From positions 2,355,599 through 2,419,598 of the forward strand of contig KL197709.1 of NCBI GenBank assembly GCA_000697665.1: a stretch of 64,000 nucleotides of DNA, read 5' to 3'. This document shows positions 47,336 to 58,195 of this stretch, in pieces (the stretch's first letter is position 1; every line of letters starts with the position of its first letter). Under the pieces are notes generated by a model. The model did not search any database. It was not told the origin of the DNA and worked only from the letters and a program-made list of their open reading frames with translations. The DNA is from Jaapia argillacea MUCL 33604 (Eukaryota > Basidiomycota > Agaricomycetes > Jaapiales > Jaapiaceae). Made by a program: the position numbers and the translations under genes.

Positions 47336-48741
47336 ATGACCTCCTCAAGACTCTACTTGCGTGGTAAGTCGAGTCTTGGTCTCCGTGCTCGGATTTGCTC
47401 AAGTTCTCGATTGATAGGCTTGCCGCAATTCGTAGGGAGAGATGAAGTGATTAAGGTGCGCATATATCGACCTTCCACCTCTGACTCCCGCTGACCTTCA
47501 TGCACTTTGCGTCCAGTATCTCTCCAGCTATGGGAAGATATTAGAAGTCAAGATCCTCAACGGTAAGCTGGGTTGACTGTGCATATATAATCACGTTTCC
47601 GACCTGACGGGTTGATGCTTGCACAGGTTACGGATTCGTTCAATTTGACTCGGAGAAGGTTCGTTACTGCTTGGAGCTGCTGTGTCATCCTTAATTACAG
47701 ATGTTCTGAATCCAGGATGCCATGGTACTCGAGCCAAGTTCCTCCTTGATCAGGGGGGGCGATTATTCAAGATCACTTTCAACAGGATGTTCTTGATACC
47801 TTTTCAAGTCAACCCTTCTTCGGAGCGAGTAAGTTTCATTCTGCCATTGCTTCATTTTTTTTGGATTGACAGAGCAGACGTCACCGTCGAATACGCTCGC
47901 CCTCAGCGTCGCAGGGAAAGTTTCGAGACTGAAACGGACAGGAGCAGTAGCCCACCATCGCGCGCAAGGTCCGACCATATACCTATTCAATGAGATATTA
48001 GGCTGATAGTTCGAACAGACTCGCTCCGTCTCACGCTCAGCTTCGGTATCCCGTTGTCATCAACAATCTTCCCAAAAGAATTTGCTGGCAAGTAAGTGTC
48101 ACCGCTGTCTGCCATGTTTCCGTCTGCTTACCAAGTGTTACCTTCGCAGGAGCTGAAAGACTTTGGCCGACTTGCTGGGGGGCTGGTCGCGTTCTGCGAC
48201 GTTGATAAAACAAGACGAGGGCGGGGGTATGTTCACTCTTTTTCGCTCGTCACTCACTCTGACTCCAACAATGGTTCTTCGACAGGTTCATCGAATATCT
48301 TTCTCAGGCCGATGCCGATGCCGCTATCAAACATCTGGATGGCAAGGAACTGCAGGGAAATACCGTAAGGGTGTCAGAATATGTGAGTGGGTCGTGACCA
48401 TGACTTCCTTTGGATGAGGTTGTAACGATCCCTCCCCCGGGTAGGAATCTGTGGGATCGCTACCGAAACACTCGCGCTCTCGATCGCGATCTCCTCCTCG
48501 GTCGACTCGGAGCGTTCACGAACGTCCTCGCCGTCGTAACAGTAACACCGGTAGAGAGTCCTCGGATCCGGGTCATGCTTCTACCTCGAGGAGGAAATCC
48601 TCCTCTTCCATCAATTGGAACGATGCAAGGACCATTACTGGGGCCCAACAAGATTATATGCAGCAGAAATATGAGCGAGAGTGGGAGAGAACTCGACAGC
48701 AATGGCTTGCACCGGATTATGATCGCAGAGCCTGTGATTGA
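47336..48741 (+). CDS. SR-type splicing factor with two RRMs and RS tail
   Basis: Nuclear RNA-binding protein of the SRSF/Srp type. RRM1 is built from very small exons: MTSSRLYLR, GLPQFVGRDEVIK, YLSSYGKILEVKILN, GYGFVQFDSEK and DAM, giving RNP2 LYLRGL and RNP1 GYGFVQF. After EYARPQRRRESFETETDRSS and an intron comes RRM2: YPVVINNLPKRICWQELKDF, GRLAGGLVAFCDVDKTRRGR, FIEYLSQADADAAIKHLDGK and ELQGNTVRVSEY. The C-terminus is an RS-like domain (HSRSRSRSPPRSTRSVHERP; RRRNSNTGRESSD) ending in YEREWERTRQQWLAPDYDRR. RRM2 has the pseudo-RRM-like 'WQELKDFGR' helix of SR proteins. At least eight introns, several exons under 40 bases. The exon between RRM1 and RRM2 is modelled loosely. Confidence 0.8.
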
Positions 48742-49160
48742 AGAATACGGCATTTTTCTCCCCTGATGTTCGTGTTGCGACTTCCTTTTTCAATGCGAGT
48801 TTGACTGATAATGGTTACGACTAGAAAAAGCGCGGCGTGTCAATGTTTGTTGTATTTCATTCCTGCCTGTGATCAGGTCGTATCTTTTCGTCTTCCAAAT
48901 TGTGCACCAGATTCAATTGTCCGCTCATTATCTCATGCTTGGCCGCATTGTTAGCCTTTCGATTTCTGCCACTCAATATCCATACCTCCTCGTAGTATTC
49001 CTTCAGTCTGTAATATCTGTATCATCGATACCGCTCTATGTTTCCTTGGGCTGTGTTTGCAGCGCGAATCAATGGTTCTGCTGCAAATACAGGAATGTAG
49101 CGAAAGCGCCGGCTTCGACCCAGAGAGAGGAGACTGTCGCATATCCGCATCCGTCAAGGT
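48742..49160. other. Convergent intergenic region
   Basis: 419 bases between two 3' ends. A plus-strand frame covers it (48869-49288), but it runs antisense into the acyltransferase gene and shows no domain. I see no gene. Confidence 0.3.
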
Positions 49161-50600
49161 TCACTTTGTCTTTCCCCAATAGAAGTCCAAGAACCTCGCC
49201 TTATCCTCCCAACCCATCCCGATCCTCTTCATTTTTCCAATGCCAGCAATGGCATCTTCGACTCCGCCTTGATCGAGGGGTTCGCTAGGAGCAACAAGTC
49301 GAACGGATAATGTTGGAGGAGCGAGAGACGTTGTTAGCTGGAAGAGGTGTGGGAGTGGATTCATGGTGGAGGAAGGGATTGAGTGGGTTAGGGTTGAGGA
49401 AAGCGGTGTTGGCGGGTCGTATCTATTGAGTTTGAATATCAGATGTTAGTTAATGAAGATGAAGGGGGGGAATTATTTTGAACACACCTAACACACATCA
49501 AAAAGACGTTGTAACCCTTCCCCGTTATCACTTCATCCAATCCCACCTCCCCAAATCTCAACATCCCCCTCCCGTTGCTGGTGGTACACTCTGGGAACAA
49601 CACGACGGGTCGGTCACTCTTCGACCTTATATCCTCCAAGCTCATTCCTCCTTGACCTTCATCAGGTTGGGGAATTGTACCCGTCACCCCGATTATTTGG
49701 AGGAGAGAGACAGGCTTGAATTTGTTGATGGGGATACGAGGCGTTGAAGTGTGGGTAAGGGGTGTTGGGGATGAGAGGGCTGCTGAACCTGTTCCTGTAC
49801 GGCGGCCAGGCGTTTGGGGTTGGTTTCTTGAAGGGGATTGGATTTGAGGTGTGGGGATGGGAGAGGAGGGGATCGGGAGGAGGAATATTGGGTTGTATCT
49901 GTATGTGTGTAGATATGGGAGACATGGTTAGATACGGAGTGAGGGTTGGTGCGGGAAGAGGAACGGACCGGAATGCTAGCCAGAGGATCTCGATCCAAGA
50001 TACCCAGTTTGAGATGATGATGTCGCCTGCTCGGGGGCTCCAGCTCCCCACTTTCGTGCCTTTTCTGGAATGAAGAGAAAATAATTCATGACCTTCTGAC
50101 AGGATTACATAGAATCGGGTCATGCTCACCCTCTTTTTCTGCTAACGACCTCAACGGGGATCCAAAGTAAGCCAAAGGATAAGAGAACCAGACGCGATAT
50201 CAGAGCTGTGAAAATGAAGGTTATTGCCCTATGCAGGGGAGGAATTGGGGTCTGTTGGTGTTCAGGCTTAGTGCGGGGGAACACGTGGATAAAAGTGGCA
50301 CTGACAAACACTAGGCACACTCCACGAACGAGGAGTATGTATACCAGAGTAAGTGTCAAAACCAAGAGGGTTCTGAGGATGCCTAGGATGTAGGCAATTG
50401 GGAGGAGGTACTTGGTTGATGCATCTGAACCCAAGGGCGGCACTGGTGTCAGAAACGGCTGGGTTCAATTAGCAGGGGACCAGCGGGGTAGATTTGTGCA
50501 ATAGCGCACCTGTATGCCTGTCCCTGGATCCTATAACCTCGTTAGCACAGGAGTGAAAAGCAAAGAAAACGCATACCCGAAACGCAGAATATTTCTCCAT
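49161..50600 (-). CDS. LOA1: LOA1/VPS66-type lysophospholipid acyltransferase
   Basis: ER or lipid-droplet acyltransferase of the PlsC fold. Yeast Loa1 acylates lysophosphatidic acid. A first tiny exon MEKYSAFR is followed by DPGTGIQPFLTPVPPLGSDA, a membrane-spanning helix YLLPIAYILGILRTLLVLTL with TLVYILLVRGVCLVFV, and a second span HRAITFIFTALISRLVLLSF. After an intron come RKGTKVGSWSPRAGDIIISN and WVSWIEILWLAFR at the place of the H-x4-D motif. Later are SDRPVVLFPECTTSNGRGML (motif III), GKGYNVFLMCVR and MNPLPHLFQLTTSLAPPTLS. It ends KARFLDFYWGKTK. Here the motif I His and Asp positions are Trp and Glu, while the FPE-C-T-S motif is kept. Catalysis should be tested. Confidence 0.75.
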
Positions 50601-50761
50601 GGGTTTCTAGACGGAGTCAAAACCGACAGATATTTAGCTTGACGCACGTGGCGTTTACGATCGAGAGGGGTAAACGTATTCCCGCAAGTCCTGTGTCATC
50701 GAGTGGACGCAGCTGAAGATGCTCCGACCGCTCAGATTCAGACTGCGAGCAACAAAACACT

Positions 50762-52133
50762 ATGTCTGTTGCTCAATCCTGGATTGTTTGGCCTTTCCAA
50801 CTCACAGCTCGCTATGCTAAACTCACTTGGAAACGGTACAGTAGACTGAGTCTCCATGGAAAGGTGAGTCTTGGTTCTCTCACCGTCATGCTGCGTGTCT
50901 TGACCTATGTGGGTTCTTATAGCTGCTTATCTGGTTCTTGACGTTCTTTTATATATCTCTCATAGCGGCGGTAGTGGTGATTACCCCTGCTCGTATCGGC
51001 CAGTTCTTCTATGATCTTGCTCAGAAGATCAGCCATTATCAGTTTGGTTGGTTGGTTCTGGGATCTGTAATGGGTGCGTCAATCCAATGTGACATTCATT
51101 CCACGAATGCATTGATAAACCGTCTTTGTGCAGTCTTGGTCTGCTTCCCTCCCTTTGTCGGGTTCACAACCGCCGTGACTCTCTGTGGATTCGCGTATGG
51201 TATGAAGGGAGCCTTCGTAGCCGCCCCAGCAGCCCTCCTTGGATCCGCTATCGTCTTCGTAACTCTGCGGTTTTTATTCAAGAAGAAGCTGAGACAGTGG
51301 TCAGCGACGAATGAGAAATGGCAAGCTTTGGAGGCGGTCATTGTACGTCCCTATACTCCTCCGCGATTTGGGTCCGTATGCTCACGATTGTGTGGTGGGG
51401 TCAGAGAGCAAAGGGTTTACCTCTCATTATCTTGATTCGGTTATCACCCCTACCCCCATGGGTTTATTCCAACGCACTTTTTGCCGTACGTCGCTTCCCA
51501 TTTAGTGGTATCCCTGATCTAAGTTTTGTTGTAGTCCATCCAAGCAGTCTCGTTATGGCAATTCGTGGTAGCGACGACGTGCCTTCTGCCCAAGATCCTC
51601 CTTCATGTATTCATTGGCTCGAGACTGGCTGCGTTGTCTGATGACAAGAGTAGAAGGGAAATGGATACTCGTCTGTTTTATCCCCGTTAATTCAGCTTCC
51701 GGTGGCGTACTCATAGGCTATTTCGCTTTAGAAACCAAGCTCATCAATGGAATCTCCATTGCTGCCGGAATTCTTTTTGGAGTCATTGCGGGTTGGTACG
51801 TCTCCGAGTTATCCTTTACTAACTCCTGTGACCGCCTTAACGACCTTCCCCAGGGTCGTGTACTATCAAATGCAGAAACAAGTCCACCACCTCCAGGGGA
51901 CAGGTCTCCCTCCATCCACTGAAGATCTAGCCGCCGAAGCCATCGACGAAGCCGGCATCGAAGGCGCTCCGTTACTTGCGAACTTCTCGAACGAAAGTTT
52001 AGGCGTGGATGATAATTACGATCTGGATCTTGAGGAGGGCGGCGGCAATGGTGAAGAGTGCCGTGCAGACGCAAAGAACAACGGGGCAGTTCAGACCGGT
52101 GTTGCCGGTAGAGACGGATCTCGCCAGCGGTAG
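50762..52133 (+). CDS. TVP38: TVP38 family Golgi membrane protein (VTT/SNARE-associated domain)
   Basis: Golgi membrane protein of the DedA/VTT family (relatives include TMEM41B and TMEM64, some with lipid-scramblase activity). Exons give MSVAQSWIVWPFQLTARYAK, LLIWFLTFFYISLIAAVVVI, then VLVCFPPFVGFTTAVTLCGF and AYGMKGAFVAAPAALLGSAI. VFVTLRFLFKKKLRQWSATN and KWQALEAVI follow. After introns come RAKGLPLIILIRLSPLPPWV with YSNALFA, the core 'RLSPxxP..xxNxxxG'-like motif. Then SIQAVSLWQFVVATTCLLPK, ILLHVFIGSRLAALSDDKSR and GGVLIGYFALETKLINGISI lead to an acidic cytosolic tail. The family signature is clear. It is divergent from the acyltransferase gene, with 161 bases between starts. Confidence 0.88.
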
Positions 52134-52620
52134 GGGTATGAGTGGACTTTGGCTGGACGGTTTCGCATAATTGTATAGATATCGCAAGGCACAATACATC
52201 GCATCGGATTATAGACAAATCGGCTGAAGAAACACAGAGAAATGTGCGTTCGCTTCTATAGCAGACCATGGTAATAGAAGACATGATCCACTTCAAACTA
52301 GAATGCTTCTCTCTTCCACAGCAGACAGAGCTCGAGACCCAATCCTTGTTCTGAAAAAGTACAAGGGAATCGTGAATCTGAGCTAGAGTTCTGAAAACGT
52401 TGTGGTGTGATTGAAGAGAAAAATAACCGAAAAACAATGGCGCTTATTATACTTTCTCCTTTTTCCCACGGTTACGTACATGTGGGTCTACTGGCGCCGA
52501 CACGCGACGTGTAATCCGAAGTGTTGGACGCGAGGATTCAAGTTCTTGACTGCCTTACGCTTTGGCTGTTTGTCCCCCCACCCTCCATCTGGCTCTGTTA
52601 TCCTCTACGGAACATTACTA
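52134..52620. other. Intergenic region TVP38 / syntaxin 18
   Basis: 487 bases between two plus-strand genes. A 239-codon minus-strand frame covers part of it but lies mostly antisense to TVP38 and shows no domain. Nothing else is recognised. Confidence 0.3.
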
Positions 52621-54013
52621 ATGGGCGCTATTGAACGTACTGGAGAGTTTCAGCAATCTGTGAGAGAGAAACGGGACTTGATTCCTGAGGCCAAGAGACG
52701 GAAACTCCCTCGGCCTGTCCGCCGCCAGGATGAAGGCGAGTTGCTTCCTAGCAAAGAATATGTCAAGGAGGCGTATACTATTGTACGTCCACATACTAAC
52801 TTCTTCATTCTCAACGACTGCAACTGAACGAACGCTAATTGGAGTACAGTTGAACCATATATCCACCCTAACCCGAATGCTCTCCACCATTCGAAAGCCA
52901 TACCTCTCCATCGATTCTAGGAGCGTTCCAGCTTCACTTTCCCGACAAGGATCGAGGAATATTGACTTGTCGGCGGAGGGTGGTGCCGGTGTATGGTCTG
53001 GAATCAAACATCTCACCAACGAGGAGAGGGACCAAATCGATTTACAGGCGAGGGTTATTTTGTCCAGGTGTGCGGACAGAGTCAAAGAGATGGAGGAATT
53101 AGAGAAAAGTGAGCTTTCTTCGTATATATGCGCCTCTTGACCGCTTATGCACATGAAATGAATTATGTCTAACGAATTTCATTGGCGGTCGTGACATATA
53201 GGGAGATCCGAGCTGGCAGCTAGCAAAACCAATCCTCTGACACGTCTTTTACCGTCCCGCCTTCTCCCATCCACCTCTACGGCACACTTGTCGTCAGACG
53301 TGATAGCGGCCCATCATTCGAGTATAACGTGGTATCTAAGCCGCAGACTCGCAGAGGTGAGTCAAACTCAAAAGGAGATGCAAGAAGAAAGGGTGAAGAG
53401 GCAGTTGGAAAGGACGAAAACCCTGGGATCAGGAGCGGCGAGGGAAGCGGCGAGTTTGGGCCTTGCCTCAGAAGGCTTCACAGCAGCAGGCGGCGTCCCG
53501 AAGGATGGAAACACCAGTTGGCTCGGGAGCACGTTTGCCTCGGGTCTGGCTGCCACCATAGGCGCACCCGACCCCTCGTCCTCGTCACAACACACTCTAC
53601 GGCCAGGTTCAAGCCATGCAAACCCCTCACCGCCGCTAACGGCCTCCACAACCTCTGATCTTGACTCCGACCTTGGTCTAGACGAAGAGCTCACCCAATC
53701 CCAAATTCTCCAATTCGAATCCGAGAACTCTGCGATTCTCGAATCCGTTCAGTCGACTCTGCATTCCGTTCAGCAAGCAGAGTCGAGATTGTTGGAGATC
53801 AGCGCGCTGCAGACCGAGTTGGTGGCAAACTTGACCAGGCAAACGGAGTTGACGGACCAGCTGTACGAGGACGCGATGACCAGTACGGGCATGGTTGAGA
53901 AGGGAAATGAACAGCTCAAGGAGGCGAGGAGGCGGGCTAAGGATTCTAGGCTCTTCATTTTAGTCTTTCTGATTGGAGCGAGTCTGTCACTGCTCTTTTT
54001 GCACTATTATTGA
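52621..54013 (+). CDS. UFE1: Syntaxin 18 / Ufe1, ER t-SNARE
   Basis: ER SNARE for retrograde Golgi-to-ER vesicles and ER fusion. The N-terminal helix FQQSVREKRDLIPEAKRRKL is the syntaxin-18 'F..xVxExR' motif that contacts the tethering complex. Next come LNHISTLTRMLSTIRKPYLS, GIKHLTNEERDQIDLQARVI and LSRCADRVKEMEELEK, then SSITWYLSRRLAEVSQTQKE. The SNARE helix is ESVQSTLHSVQQAESRLLEI, SALQTELVANLTRQTELTDQ, LYEDAMTSTGMVEKGNEQLK. The tail anchor LFILVFLIGASLSLLFLHYY ends the protein without a lumenal tail. Two introns. The match to Stx18 runs over the whole length. Confidence 0.9.
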
Positions 54014-54535
54014 GGGGCGGCACGGTCCTGTCCTCCTGTCCGTTGACCTTGCGCGCATGGGAATCCGCATGGTGGTCTGGGGCTTTGGGACCCACCTCCT
54101 CGCGTTCGAACATTTCATTGGACGAACATTTGTTAACTGTATTCGGTATTAGGTGTGTATCACAAATTGCTGAGCATTCCATGTACGGGTTTTCTTTCCT
54201 CTTCGGGGCGGCTGGTGAAGATTCTCATGGTTCATCACATTGTTTAACGGCCAAGCGGAATTCTAGACGACGTCGCTGAGAGAAGCGCGAGGAGCGGGTG
54301 CACCGGATGCCCTTTTCCACGGCTAATGGGGATATATTCTCGAAAGGGTGATATGAAGAAGAAAACATACAATCTCTATTCAGCTGTTGTACAACAGACG
54401 AACCACGGCAAATTTCAAAGAAGACGGATACAACGTGATGACAAATAACTGCGTGGAAAGGGTCAGGCTGGTGTGAGGATAAGGGAGACAGGGTCTGCTG
54501 CTCACCGATATTGGGAGACAAAATTTACAGTGTGA
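54014..54535. other. Convergent intergenic region
   Basis: 522 bases between two 3' ends. A 98-codon minus-strand frame (54225-54521) lacks any recognisable feature. I see no gene. Confidence 0.3.
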
Positions 54536-56245
54536 TTAGAGGATAAGACCTGTCCGACCGTGCCGTCCTTCTATCAAGTCCGCGAGGTGGCGGAGTCGTA
54601 ATCGTTGTCTGTATCTGACATTCGTGCAACAACCCTTCTGATCTACGGGTGATCCGCGTCAGGCAACTGAATGTTCCGGAGTAATGAGGGTACTCACAAC
54701 AATGATCGGTACTATCTCGAAGGACAAGTCTGCACATTGTCATGTTTGATAAATCCAATACATCTTGCTCCTCCACGAAACTGCAGTTCATTACCGTCAC
54801 TTCCGAGATTGGGGCTACAGCCCCATTCTGGGTAACTTCACCACAGTTCCGACTCTTGACAAGGTCCACCAGGGTTCGACCTGTCAACTGAGCACACCAT
54901 CGCAAATCAATGCGAGATAAACGTGGGCAGTACCCTGTCGGGCCGTTCAGCATCTGAACCACATCGTCGGATATTTCGGTCTCGTGTAAGCGGAGCTCTT
55001 GTAGCTGATCCAGGACTGCTAGACAATGCGCATAATCATCATCCGGAGCATCGATGTCATGGAGTTCTAGAATTTCTAGGGGTGGCGAAGATTGTTCGAT
55101 GAACTCGCGAAGACTGGCACCAGTCAGGTCATGGGGTCGGCCTGGAGGAAGAAAGGAGTTAGACATTCGGTATGATCGAAAAAGTCAAAAAAATATATCG
55201 GATCACCTAAAGGATCTTCGGAAGAGCGAAGGTGGAGTTTTCGTAGTTGCGGTGCTCGCAGGTGGGCTAGAATACCGTTGACATTGGGCGGTACACAAAT
55301 TTCCAGGGACTCGAGGTGAGGAATGTGCGCAGTCCGCCGAAAATCCGCTTCTGGCATGTACTGCAGGTCACAGAGAAAGGGGACCGACATCGTAAACTGC
55401 CGGAGAAGTGGCAGACTTTCGAGTAATTGGATTAGCGAGGCCCCAGAAAGGGGTAAATTAGACTGGCGCGAAGATCCCATTGTGATAGAGAGGTTGAGGA
55501 TGTTCGGCGGAATGATCGAACGCGATTGTATGGTATTGCAAGCCAGCTTTAGAGTCGTAAGGCGAGGGGCTTGCTGGAATGCGTCTTGAAACCCCACAAG
55601 ATCCGTATTCCCACCCTCAACAAGCTCCCTGAAATCGACCTCCGTAACGACACCCACCTCCGATAAGTCCGGAGCGGGCAACGTGCAGCGCGACAAGAGA
55701 TAATTTGCATCTCGATATCGGTCCGTAATGATGGTAAAGCTCCGCCATTGCGATACACGAGTCAATAGCAAGTCCATGATATCTGGAAGGTCAGATGTGT
55801 TGATCCTCGCGTCGACGGTGATGTGCAAGGGAGCTTGCGAAGCCATGGATAACCAGTGGCGCGTCCTCCCAAGAGGATTTTTGTCCTCGCAGTTGACGTA
55901 GACATTAGACCATACACGAGGAAAGCTCGTGCCGAGCCTCCAGCGCGAGCAGACTTGGGAAACGACAGTCGGGGCGCGATACCATCCCCCTTCAACACAA
56001 TGTTGGAATATTTTGGCCAGCAGCTCTGGTGGCATTCGCCGAGCGAGCGAGATCAGACCTTTGAGATTTCTGATACGCGTCTCGTGTTCGGCTCGGGTGT
56101 CGCGAAGGGCGTAAATCGCACGAAACATCCGTTGGATCTCCTCGTCGATGGAAGATACTTCTCGCTGATGCTTGCTTATCTCATGATAGACGGCACGGAT
56201 ATCCTCTGGCGAAGGCTCGTGGTGGAAGCGTGGCAGCTCGGACAT
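54536..56245 (-). CDS. F-box / leucine-rich-repeat-like protein
   Basis: Probable SCF adaptor of the large Agaricomycete F-box family. An N-terminal coiled coil (HEISKHQREVSSIDEEIQRM; ALRDTRAEHETRIRNLKGLI) leads into the F-box LARRMPPELLAKIFQHCVEG with VVSQVCSRWRLGTSFPRVWS. Repeated beta-alpha units follow: APRLTTLKLACNTIQSRSII, PHLESLEICVPPNVNGILAH, LRAPQLRKLHLRSSEDPLG. After an intron come SPPLEILELHDIDAPDDDYA and YCPRLSRIDLRWCAQLTGRT. At the end I favour a 55-base intron (GTGAGT..CCGTAG), giving QKGCCTNVRYRQRLRLRHLA and DLIEGRHGRTGLIL with the stop at 54536. Without it the frame would stop at 54525. Target unknown. Confidence 0.78.
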
Positions 56246-56811
56246 CTGTTATCCTCAACCGATAAGCAGCTGTCTCTGGTTCCCAGACTCGGGGAAAAAT
56301 CTGCCAAATTACGCACAGACAGGGTCATTGTATTCTATGGGATACTGAAGGGAAGGAAAGGGCAAGGGTTCGATATAGCGAGGCCACCCACAGTTAGGGG
56401 TAAGAAATGGACAACGACTGGACGCCTTCCCATAGTGGTTGGTAATATGCCTGTTGTGTTTGGGCTTGTTGTGCAAAGGCTTTGTGGCGTCCGCTGCATT
56501 TGGAAAATCGTTCCTCGCCGACCCCAGCATTCCTCCAAGTCTGTTTCCTCCTGTCTACTCTTGTGTGCCCTCTATAAATCAGGTAAATCATCGAAAGTTC
56601 TAGTATAGAGCGGCCTATGATGATTCAGAGTGGAATCTCGACCAACCTGCCCTATAAGACCTGTACTTCTACTGGTTGGCTGGGTTGAGAAGAAGACCTA
56701 AAGTGTTCAAGATACTGCTGAGGCTTCTTTTTCTTTGCTTGATTTAAGAAGACATTGGATGTGCTCATTATCGTGCTATCTTACAATTAGATTTGAACAT
56801 ACGGTCGTGAT
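56246..56811. other. Divergent intergenic region F-box / SSU72
   Basis: 566 bases between start codons. Several short overlapping frames on both strands show no domain. No TATA box or repeat is evident. Confidence 0.3.
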
Positions 56812-57904
56812 ATGGATCCTCGAAGAGCTCGTGACCCTCGTTTGGCTCGTGCTGACCCGCGCCTACGCAACCATTCTGACTCGCCAACGCCCGTACCGTC
56901 CGTGCAAACAACTCCTCCCCAGTTTCTACCCCAGAATACCCCCAATGCGCCCGCCCTGCCAACACCAACTCCCCCGCAACCTTTCGCCCAGGCTTCTTCA
57001 GAATTGCAAACATCCATTGACAGCAAGGCCCCAAGCTTGGTGACACCGGGACCCGCGCCATACAAGGCGCGTCCATTATTCTGCGTAGTGTGCGCGAGTA
57101 ACCAGGTATGATCATATCGTCTCGCTTCACCACATTCTTATCTGAATTTACAGAATCGCTCGATGGAGGGACATCATGTCTTGGCGTCGGTATCCTCGTG
57201 CTTTCATTTTCTATGCTTGATTCGACGTCCTGAATGAAGCAAAGCAGGCTATCGGGTAATCTCATCTGGAACTGGTTCAGCTGTTCGCCTTCCCGGACCT
57301 GCGATTGACAAGCCAAACATTTACTCTTTTGGCACACCTTACAACCAAATTTACGAGGAACTCCAATCCAAGGATACACGGTTGTAAGCCTCTTCGTATT
57401 CCATCGGTCGTGGGCTGACCCATCGTGCAGATACACGGCCAATGGCCTGCTCCAGATGCTTGACCGAAATCGAAAACTGAAGCTGGCGCCTGAGCGATGG
57501 CAAGAGAGTAAAACAGTTGCGGACGTCGTGATCACCTGCGAAGAGCGTTGCTTTGACGCGGTCTGTGATGGTATGTCAATATTTCACAGTGCTCAGACTC
57601 CAATCTTATTGGCAACATACTGGTTTAGACCTACTTTCGAGGGGTGGCGAGATGAATCGTCCTGTGCACATTGTCAATATTGAGATCAAGGATAACCACG
57701 AGGAGGCTTTGATCGCGGGGAAAGCCATGTTAGACCTGGCTGCGGCAGTGCGAGAATTCCTGCTTCTCTTTCTTGGCAGTTTGCTGACCTTATTTCATTC
57801 AGATTGAAGCTTCTGATGACATAGATGAAGATATCGATAAGATCTTACAAACGCAGCAAGAAAGGCATCCGCACAGTATACTGCACGCGGTGGCATATTA
57901 CTAG
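56812..57904 (+). CDS. SSU72: RNA polymerase II CTD Ser5/Ser7 phosphatase SSU72
   Basis: Low-molecular-weight-type phosphatase that acts on the polymerase II C-terminal domain during 3'-end formation and termination. Residues 1-85 are an unusual disordered extension that opens [20 protein letters not shown] and is rich in Pro. The catalytic loop is [11 protein letters not shown], joined by an intron to [11 protein letters not shown] (C-x5-S/R class). Next come [20 protein letters not shown] and [40 protein letters not shown] with ERWQ follows, then [17 protein letters not shown] (the D-loop). After further introns come [20 protein letters not shown] and [20 protein letters not shown] ending AVAYY. 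Five introns. The phosphatase core is complete. Confidence 0.93.
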
Positions 57905-58114
57905 AGTCTTGTACGTATACTGCAACTAGTACTGCTAGGTGTTATTTCGGGTTCTCGATTCGAGTGATGTCAAACTCGCACGTCAACGCCTCCAGCACGC
58001 CATTCTTTCGCAATGTCTCTGATTTCAAGGTCTAACCTGATCATGATCAGCGCTTTATCTCGCGTGGGAAAGGAAGGCGTGATTTCCCTTCGATTACTAC
58101 CATTTCCATCTACA

Positions 58115-58120
58115 TATAAA
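58115..58120 (+). promoter_or_regulatory. TATA box of the peroxiredoxin gene
   Basis: TATAAA in CATATATAAATGGG, 76-81 bases before the ATG. It fits an inducible, stress-type promoter, which suits a peroxiredoxin; I could not find a clear Yap1 site. Confidence 0.5.
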
Positions 58121-58195
58121 TGGGAGGTCCCTTGCTGACTAGCAGGATATCTCTTGAGATCTCTTTCCCCATCTCTCCAAATCCAGATCGCCGCA

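Noticed and set aside
51718-52437. A 239-codon minus-strand frame
   Set aside because: It lies largely antisense to the last TVP38 exons; the translation is Arg/Ser/Leu-rich without a domain.
54014-54521. A 98-codon minus-strand frame after the syntaxin gene
   Set aside because: No domain, no splice context, and it begins next to the F-box gene's stop; probably 3' flanking sequence.
55856-56608. A 250-codon plus-strand frame
   Set aside because: It is mostly antisense to the N-terminal half of the F-box/LRR gene, which has clear family motifs, and it shows no domain of its own.
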